A stretch of 64,000 bases of DNA. It comes from Aeromonas bestiarum. Lineage in GTDB: Bacteria; Pseudomonadota; Gammaproteobacteria; Enterobacterales; Aeromonadaceae. Below the pieces are notes generated by a model, which was not told the origin of the DNA, ran no database searches, and was given only the letters and a program-made list of their open reading frames with translations. Location: assembly GCF_000819745.1 (NCBI RefSeq), contig NZ_CDDA01000015.1, positions 547,653 to 611,652 on the forward strand. Direction: 5' to 3'. The position numbers and the translations under genes were made by a program. How positions within the stretch are numbered: position 1 is the stretch's first letter; every line of letters begins with the position of its first letter. This document shows, in pieces, positions 60,448 through 64,000 of the stretch.

Positions 60448-60539
60448 GCCATGACAGGCGGTTTTCACCCTGGCGAGCCGGTTCCCGCCAGCACGCCCCA
60501 TGCCCCGCTCGTTTACTTTACCTCCCGGGGCAAGACGCC

Positions 60540-62936
60540 ATGAAGGCTTGTTTCCATTGTGGTGAGCCGGTTCCCGCCGGCAGTCGTTATGCGCTCGAGA
60601 TCAAGGGCATAGTGCAACCCATGTGCTGCCCCGGCTGTCAGGCCGTGGCAGAAACCATCATGGAGTGCGGCCTATCCAGCTATTACGAGCACCGCACAGC
60701 GCCCGGCATCAAGGGGGAACTGGTCCCGGAAGAGCTGGCCGCCCTCACCCACTACGATCTGGCCGAGGTGCAGCAGGATTTCGTCACCGACAGCGGCACG
60801 GGCAGCCACAGGCAGCGCGAGATCCTGCTCAGCGTGGAAGGACTGACCTGCGCCGCCTGCGCCTGGCTCATCGAGCGTCATCTGACCGGCCTTGCCGGCC
60901 TGCACTACATCAACGTCAATACCACCACTCACCGCGCCCGCATCAAGTGGGATCCGGACCGGCTTGCCTTGAGCGACATCCTCAAGGGGTTCGCCAAGAT
61001 AGGCTATCGTGCCTACCCGTTCCAGACCCACAACCAGGAAGCTATCTACGCCAAAGAAGTGCGCAGCTACATGTTCCGGCTGGCACTGGCGGGCCTGGGG
61101 TCAATGCAGGTGATGATGTGCGCCGTGGCGCTCTACATGGATCTCTTCATCAGTGTCGAGGATGAGTTCATGGTCTACTTCAAGTGGATAAGCCTCTTGC
61201 TCTCGACCCCCATCATGATCTACTCGGCCCAGCCCTTCTATGTGGGTGCCTGGCGCAGCCTGAAACAGGGCCATCTATCCATGGACGTGTCGGTATCGCT
61301 GGCACTGATCGGCGCCTTCGTCGCCTCCATGTGGGCCACCGTATTCAATACCGGTGAGGTCTATTACGACTCCATCACCATGTTCGTCTTCTTCCTGCTG
61401 CTGGGGCGTTTTCTGGAGTTGCGGGCCAGACGCAAGGCCTCCGAGTCCAGCTCCAACCTGGCGCGGCTGGTGCCCATCATGGCCACGCGCATCGATGAAG
61501 ATGGCGAGCACGAAGTGGCAGCCAAGATGCTGCAGGTGGGAGACAGGATACGGGTACTGGCCGGCGCCACCCTGCCGGCCGATGGCCTCATCGTCGAGGG
61601 GCAGGCCAGCCTCAACGAATCCATGCTGACCGGCGAGCAGTTGCCGCTGCTCAAGCAGGTAGGTGACAGCGTCTATGCCGGCACCATCAACACGGACGCA
61701 CCGCTACAGATCCGGGTCAGCCACCGCATCGAGGAGTCACGCATCGCCCAGATCATGCGGCTGCAGGATCATGCCCTCGACGACAAGCCGGCCATCGCCC
61801 AGATGGCGGACGTGCTCTCCCGCCACTTCATCCTGGTGCTGCTGATCATTGCCGCGGCTGTGTGGACCTTCTGGCACTTCCATCAACCGGAGCAGGCCTT
61901 CTGGGTCACCCTGGCCGTGCTTGTTGCCACCTGCCCCTGCGCCCTGTCGCTGGCCACGCCGACCGCGCTCACCTCGGCCACCGCCCGCCTGACCCGATCC
62001 GGCATTCTGCTGCGCCGTGGCCATGTGCTGGACGTGCTGACCAAGGCCAACCGGATCGTGATGGACAAGACAGGCACCCTGACCACGGGCAACATCAGCC
62101 TGATCAGCACCACGGCGCTGGCCGAGCTGAGCGAGGCCCAGTGCCTCGCCATCGCCCGCGCGCTGGAAGCCTACTCGGAACATCCCATCGCCCGCGCCTT
62201 TCGCAGCAAGGCAGCAGACGATGGTGTGTTGCTGGCGGCAAGCGAGGTGACCCCCGTCATAGGTCACGGCATTCAGGGCACGATCGCAGGCCGGCATTAC
62301 CGCATCGGCAGCGCCCGCTGGCTGGCACTGCCCGCCGGACAGACTGCCAGCCAGGGCCTTGCCATCTATCTGGCCGATGAGTCCAGGCTGCTGGCCCGCT
62401 TCATCCTGGCAGATACCCTGCGCCCGGATGCCAAGGCGCTGATCCAGGCCTTCAAGGCCGCCGGTCTCAAGACCACCATACTCACGGGTGACAGCTCGGC
62501 CCAGGCCGACGAGGTGGCTCGCGAGCTCGGAGTGGACGAACTGGTGAAAGGGGTCACGCCGGATGGCAAGCTGGCCTATCTCAAGGAACATGAGGCCCGC
62601 GGCGATATCAGCATCATGGTGGGGGATGGCATCAACGATGCCCCCGTGCTGGCCGGTGCCCACGCCTCCTTCGCCATGGCGGGCGGCACGGATCTGGCCA
62701 AAAACAGCGCCGATGCCATATTGCTGGCCGACGATCTCTCCCGTCTGCTGGAGGCGCGTACCCTGGCCATTCGTACCCGCAAGATCATCCAAGAGAACTT
62801 CGCCTGGTCCATCGGCTACAACCTGCTGGTGCTGCCGCTGGCGGCCAGCGGCTGGTTGCCACCCTATGTGGCGGCAGCGGGCATGTCTCTGAGTTCCCTC
62901 ATAGTGGTCACCAACTCCATGCGGCTGAACCGCTGA
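60540..62936 (+). CDS. ccoI: copper-transporting P1B-type ATPase CcoI (FixI)
   Basis: A 798-residue copper pump required to metallate cbb3 oxidase. The N-terminal cysteine-rich FixI domain (CFHCGEPVPAG and MCCPGCQAV) precedes an HMA domain with C104 and C107 (LTCAACAW). Transport and catalytic motifs are CPC (465-467), DKTGTLT with phosphorylated D509, and GDGINDAP (695-702). ATG at 60540 was chosen because FixI proteins begin with this Cys-rich segment; the same frame is open far upstream but overlaps ccoH and is rejected. Confidence 0.94.
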   Translation: MKACFHCGEPVPAGSRYALEIKGIVQPMCCPGCQAVAETIMECGLSSYYEHRTAPGIKGELVPEELAALTHYDLAEVQQDFVTDSGTGSHRQREILLSVEGLTCAACAWLIERHLTGLAGLHYINVNTTTHRARIKWDPDRLALSDILKGFAKIGYRAYPFQTHNQEAIYAKEVRSYMFRLALAGLGSMQVMMCAVALYMDLFISVEDEFMVYFKWISLLLSTPIMIYSAQPFYVGAWRSLKQGHLSMDVSVSLALIGAFVASMWATVFNTGEVYYDSITMFVFFLLLGRFLELRARRKASESSSNLARLVPIMATRIDEDGEHEVAAKMLQVGDRIRVLAGATLPADGLIVEGQASLNESMLTGEQLPLLKQVGDSVYAGTINTDAPLQIRVSHRIEESRIAQIMRLQDHALDDKPAIAQMADVLSRHFILVLLIIAAAVWTFWHFHQPEQAFWVTLAVLVATCPCALSLATPTALTSATARLTRSGILLRRGHVLDVLTKANRIVMDKTGTLTTGNISLISTTALAELSEAQCLAIARALEAYSEHPIARAFRSKAADDGVLLAASEVTPVIGHGIQGTIAGRHYRIGSARWLALPAGQTASQGLAIYLADESRLLARFILADTLRPDAKALIQAFKAAGLKTTILTGDSSAQADEVARELGVDELVKGVTPDGKLAYLKEHEARGDISIMVGDGINDAPVLAGAHASFAMAGGTDLAKNSADAILLADDLSRLLEARTLAIRTRKIIQENFAWSIGYNLLVLPLAASGWLPPYVAAAGMSLSSLIVVTNSMRLNR

Positions 62937-62965
62937 GCCATGGCCGCATACATGCACACGATAAA

Positions 62966-62990
62966 GGGAGCCCGCGTTTGCCGGGCTCCC
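62966..62990 (+). terminator. hairpin after ccoI
   Basis: A 9-bp GGGAGCCCG/CGGGCTCCC stem 30 bp after the ccoI stop; no T-run follows, so it may only attenuate transcription into ccoS. Confidence 0.5.
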
Positions 62991-63063
62991 CGCGCCACAG
63001 AATCGCCGGGCCCCTGGCCACCAACGGGTGTACCATGACCACTCTCATTGCAAGGCTTGCACC

Positions 63064-63252
63064 ATGAACATCATCTTCGTCCTGATCCCCATCGCCATCC
63101 TGTTTGTCATCATCGCCGGCGCCGTCTTCTTCTGGGCCATTCGCTCCGAACAATTTGAAGATCTCGACCGCCAGGGCTCCAATATCCTGTTCGATGAAGA
63201 CAAACCCGCCCAGAAACCCAGCGAGCATACCTCCGATGACCGCCAGCCTTGA
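63064..63252 (+). CDS. ccoS: cbb3-type oxidase assembly protein CcoS
   Basis: A 62-residue protein with one TM helix (FVLIPIAILFVIIAGAVFFWAI) followed by the conserved RSEQFEDLDRQGSNILFDED motif of CcoS. CcoS is needed for heme/copper insertion into CcoN. Its end overlaps the next gene by 17 bp. Confidence 0.93.
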   Translation: MNIIFVLIPIAILFVIIAGAVFFWAIRSEQFEDLDRQGSNILFDEDKPAQKPSEHTSDDRQP

Positions 63253-63922
63253 TCTGGTCGGGGCCCTGCTGGTGGGGCTCGCGGGCTCAGGCCACTGCAT
63301 CGGCATGTGTGGCGGCGTCTCGGCCGCCCTCTCCATGGCCATTCCCCCCGAGAAGCAGCACTTCTGGGGCAGGCTCGGTTATCTGCTCAACTACAACCTG
63401 GGCCGGATCCTCAGCTACGTGGTAGCCGGTGCTCTGGTCGGGGGCCTGCTGGCCACCACCAGCGAGCTGGGCGCCGGCAAGCACGCCATCGCCGGCTTGC
63501 GGCTGGTGGCGGCGCTCTTGATGATAGCGCTCGGTCTCTATCTCGCCGGCTGGTGGCAGGGCATATTGCTGCTCGAGCGCATCGGCGCCCGACTCTGGCC
63601 TCGCATCAAGCCGCTGGCGGGCAAGTTTCTCCCCTTCACCTCGGCCTGGCAGGCCCTCCCCTTTGGCATGGTGTGGGGCTGGCTGCCCTGCGGTCTGGTC
63701 TACTCCATGCTGACCTGGAGTGCGGCGGCAGGTTCCGCCGGAGGCGGTGCGCTCATCATGCTCAGTTTCGGCATAGGGACCCTGCCGACACTGTTTGCAC
63801 TGGGAGGGCTGGCAGACCGCCTGCGTTACTGGCTGACCCTGCGCAGTTTGCGCCAGGGCGGGGCTGTTTTGCTCATCGCGTATGGGCTTCATACTCTCTG
63901 GATCGGGATAGCGTCCTTTTGA
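63236..63922 (+). CDS. sulfite exporter TauE/SafE-family membrane protein
   Basis: A 228-residue inner-membrane protein with about six TM helices, beginning GALLVGLAGSGHCIGMCGGVSAAL and containing NYNLGRILSYVVAGALVGG and FGMVWGWLPCGLVYSMLTW. These GHCxGMCGG and PCGL motifs are typical of the DsbD-like/SafE family found beside cco and fnr genes, where it is thought to help cytochrome oxidase maturation, possibly copper handling. It overlaps ccoS, so they are co-transcribed. Confidence 0.88.
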   Translation: MTASLDLVGALLVGLAGSGHCIGMCGGVSAALSMAIPPEKQHFWGRLGYLLNYNLGRILSYVVAGALVGGLLATTSELGAGKHAIAGLRLVAALLMIALGLYLAGWWQGILLLERIGARLWPRIKPLAGKFLPFTSAWQALPFGMVWGWLPCGLVYSMLTWSAAAGSAGGGALIMLSFGIGTLPTLFALGGLADRLRYWLTLRSLRQGGAVLLIAYGLHTLWIGIASF

Positions 63923-63960
63923 AACCCTATCCAAAACGGATGAGTTGATGGTAAACTTGT

Positions 63961-63974
63961 TTGATATAAATCAA
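63961..63974. promoter_or_regulatory. FNR binding site
   Basis: TTGATATAAATCAA is a perfect match to the FNR consensus TTGAT-N4-ATCAA. It lies 16 bp before the probable fnr start, a location that suits autorepression. Confidence 0.85.
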
Positions 63975-63990
63975 TTATTCGTATGAGCCT

Positions 63991-64000
63991 ATGATCCCGG
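63991..64000 (+). CDS. fnr: probable start of fnr (partial)
   Basis: Only ATG ATC CCG G is in the window. These codons (MIP) equal the first residues of FNR in E. coli and relatives. fnr commonly follows the ccoS/SafE genes, and an FNR box precedes the start. The call rests on this context, not on protein sequence. Confidence 0.55.

Noticed and set aside
59985-60539. In-frame upstream extension of ccoI overlapping ccoH
   Set aside because: The extension is Arg/Gln-rich with no similarity to FixI and overlaps ccoH; FixI proteins begin at the Cys-rich segment.

Overview
This window reads as a chromosomal segment of a gammaproteobacterium, most likely Aeromonas or a close relative. The evidence is a set of GC-rich, recognisable housekeeping blocks: lon-like protease / fabA / rmf, uup / glutaredoxin / rlmKL, zapC / pyrD / large NAD-glutamate dehydrogenase, pepN / prc / proQ / msrC, and a full cbb3 oxidase cluster (ccoNOQP-ccoHIS) leading to the first codons of a likely fnr gene. 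The genus call is inference from gene content and protein style.

Layout. 1-8600: metabolic genes, mostly on the minus strand (SDR, a secreted sulfatase-modifying-factor-like protein, a Bcr/CflA exporter with a cupin and a metallo-beta-lactamase-fold hydrolase, an aldo-keto reductase and a YqhD-like alcohol dehydrogenase with a divergent LysR regulator). 8700-31830: an AT-richer accessory island packed with defence genes and insertion-sequence debris. 32015-64000: conserved core chromosome.

The island is the main interest. It holds a complete RADAR-type pair (RdrA AAA ATPase at 20811 and RdrB adenosine deaminase at 23534, 2 bp apart), a giant NACHT STAND protein with an N-terminal Mrr-like nuclease and a HEAT-like sensor (12273-17177), and a decayed QatD-like TatD hydrolase (10544-10842). 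It also holds two orphan antitoxins (a ParS/MbcA-type at 8761 and a HigA-type at 17893), a duplicated unknown small gene on either side of the NACHT gene (9409 and a start-less copy at 17269), and a trio after RADAR: a PhoD-like phosphoesterase, a SLATT-like two-TM protein and an MBL-fold lipoprotein. Three IS3-family elements (10845, 18341, 30317), an IS5-family remnant (19860), an OmpA-like fragment and a decayed IS3 copy split by a younger IS with a clean AAG target duplication show repeated turnover. This looks like a defence hotspot between the LysR gene and the lon-fabA block.

The core genes show several regulatory signals: a FabR-like operator before fabA, a perfect FNR box before the probable fnr start, clear intrinsic terminators, a hairpin directly against the pyrD ribosome-binding site, and two unassigned terminator hairpins in a 790-bp gene-free stretch that may mark small RNAs.
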